From assembly GCA_016719465.1 (NCBI GenBank), contig JADJYY010000018.1, positions 23,950 through 87,949 of the forward strand: a stretch of DNA of 64,000 nt, read 5' to 3'. Made by a program: the position numbers and the translations under genes. Position 1 is the stretch's first letter; every line of letters starts with the position of its first letter. Under the pieces are notes generated by a model. The model did no database searches. It was given only the letters and a program-made list of their open reading frames with translations, and was not told the DNA's origin. Source of the DNA: Hydrogenophilales bacterium. GTDB taxonomy: Bacteria > Pseudomonadota > Gammaproteobacteria > Burkholderiales > Thiobacillaceae. Below, piece after piece: positions 63,849 to 64,000 of this stretch.

Positions 63849-64000
63849 ATGCAAACCCCGACCCATTCCTCCATCAAGAAAATCCCCGTGGGCCTCCTGC
63901 GCCCCGGCATGTACGTCCAGGACGTGAACTGTTCCTGGATGGACCATCCCTTCGTCACCAACCATTTCCTGGTGAAGGACGAGAAACGGGTCAAGGAAAT
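63849..64000 (+). CDS. DUF3391 / HD-GYP-type protein, 5' part
   Basis: The first 50 residues of a protein running off the right edge: after a short polar start comes KKIPVGLLRPGMYVQDVNCSW, then DHPFVTNHFLVKDEKRVKE, which matches the N-terminal DUF3391 domain that precedes HD-GYP cyclic-di-GMP phosphodiesterases. The catalytic domain is outside the window. A C11G5 run at 63678-63693 lies in the upstream gap. Confidence 0.72.
   Translation, partial: MQTPTHSSIKKIPVGLLRPGMYVQDVNCSWMDHPFVTNHFLVKDEKRVKE

Overview
The window looks like a piece of a high-GC betaproteobacterial chromosome, probably from a facultatively denitrifying member of the Rhodocyclales/Nitrosomonadales type. This is inferred from gene content: membrane nitrate reductase with two NarK transporters and NarXL, UbiUVT anaerobic ubiquinone genes, an Fe-type superoxide dismutase, tripartite RND pumps, several DsrC/DsrE-family sulfur-relay proteins and SoxW/CcdA-like thiol redox proteins. 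No rRNA, tRNA, CRISPR array, transposase or phage gene was seen. Both window ends cut genes (trhP on the left, an HD-GYP-type gene on the right).

Layout. 0-13 kb: efflux. A Bcr/CflA MFS pump, a MacA-MacB-like-TolC-like operon on the minus strand ending next to a TetR/AcrR-type repressor, and a divergent MexA-MexB-OprM-like RND operon whose promoter overlaps an AcrR-type operator. 13-22.5 kb: Fe-SOD, penicillin-binding protein 1C (carrying an in-frame palindromic repeat insertion), a small CopD-like membrane protein and a frameshifted alpha-2-macroglobulin that normally partners PbpC. 22.6-31.4 kb: three divergent DsrC/TusE-family paralogues with different C-terminal cysteine patterns, a SUMF1-fold protein, a moaC remnant, a ferredoxin, UbiT-UbiV-UbiU, a YhcC-type radical SAM protein, a heme-copper-oxidase-like membrane protein and a DUF2249 protein. 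31.7-44.6 kb: narK1-narK2-narGHJI on the minus strand, divergent from narX-narL. A sigma70-like promoter and a 7-2-7 NarL site lie in front of narK1.

44.7-57.2 kb: a TlpA-like protein, a FadL-type porin, a large MalT-ATPase/BTAD regulator broken by two +1 changes in C-runs, a small secreted protein, a DsrE-family protein, a LuxR-type response regulator, a hybrid histidine kinase translationally coupled to an ABC-type binding protein, a small cytochrome c, a SoxW-like thioredoxin and a CcdA-like thiol transporter. Their functions look related (thiol/sulfur redox plus signalling) but no pathway can be named from sequence alone. 57.4-64 kb: a Phd/VapC toxin-antitoxin pair, a CDF metal exporter, a Cys-rich lipoprotein, the divergent tesA / ybbA-ybbP genes whose start codons share one 8-bp palindrome, and the start of a DUF3391/HD-GYP gene.

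The central stretch (about 23-45 kb) works as an anaerobic respiration island. NarXL senses nitrate/nitrite, NarK1/K2 move nitrate and nitrite, NarGHI respires nitrate with quinol, NarJ matures NarG, and UbiUVT makes ubiquinone without oxygen. A ~100-bp element made of two inverted arms, each a C-run/G-run hairpin, occurs five times, and a different palindrome flanks narG on both sides. Four frameshifts in three genes, two of them in homopolymer runs, mean either several recent pseudogenes or local sequencing errors.
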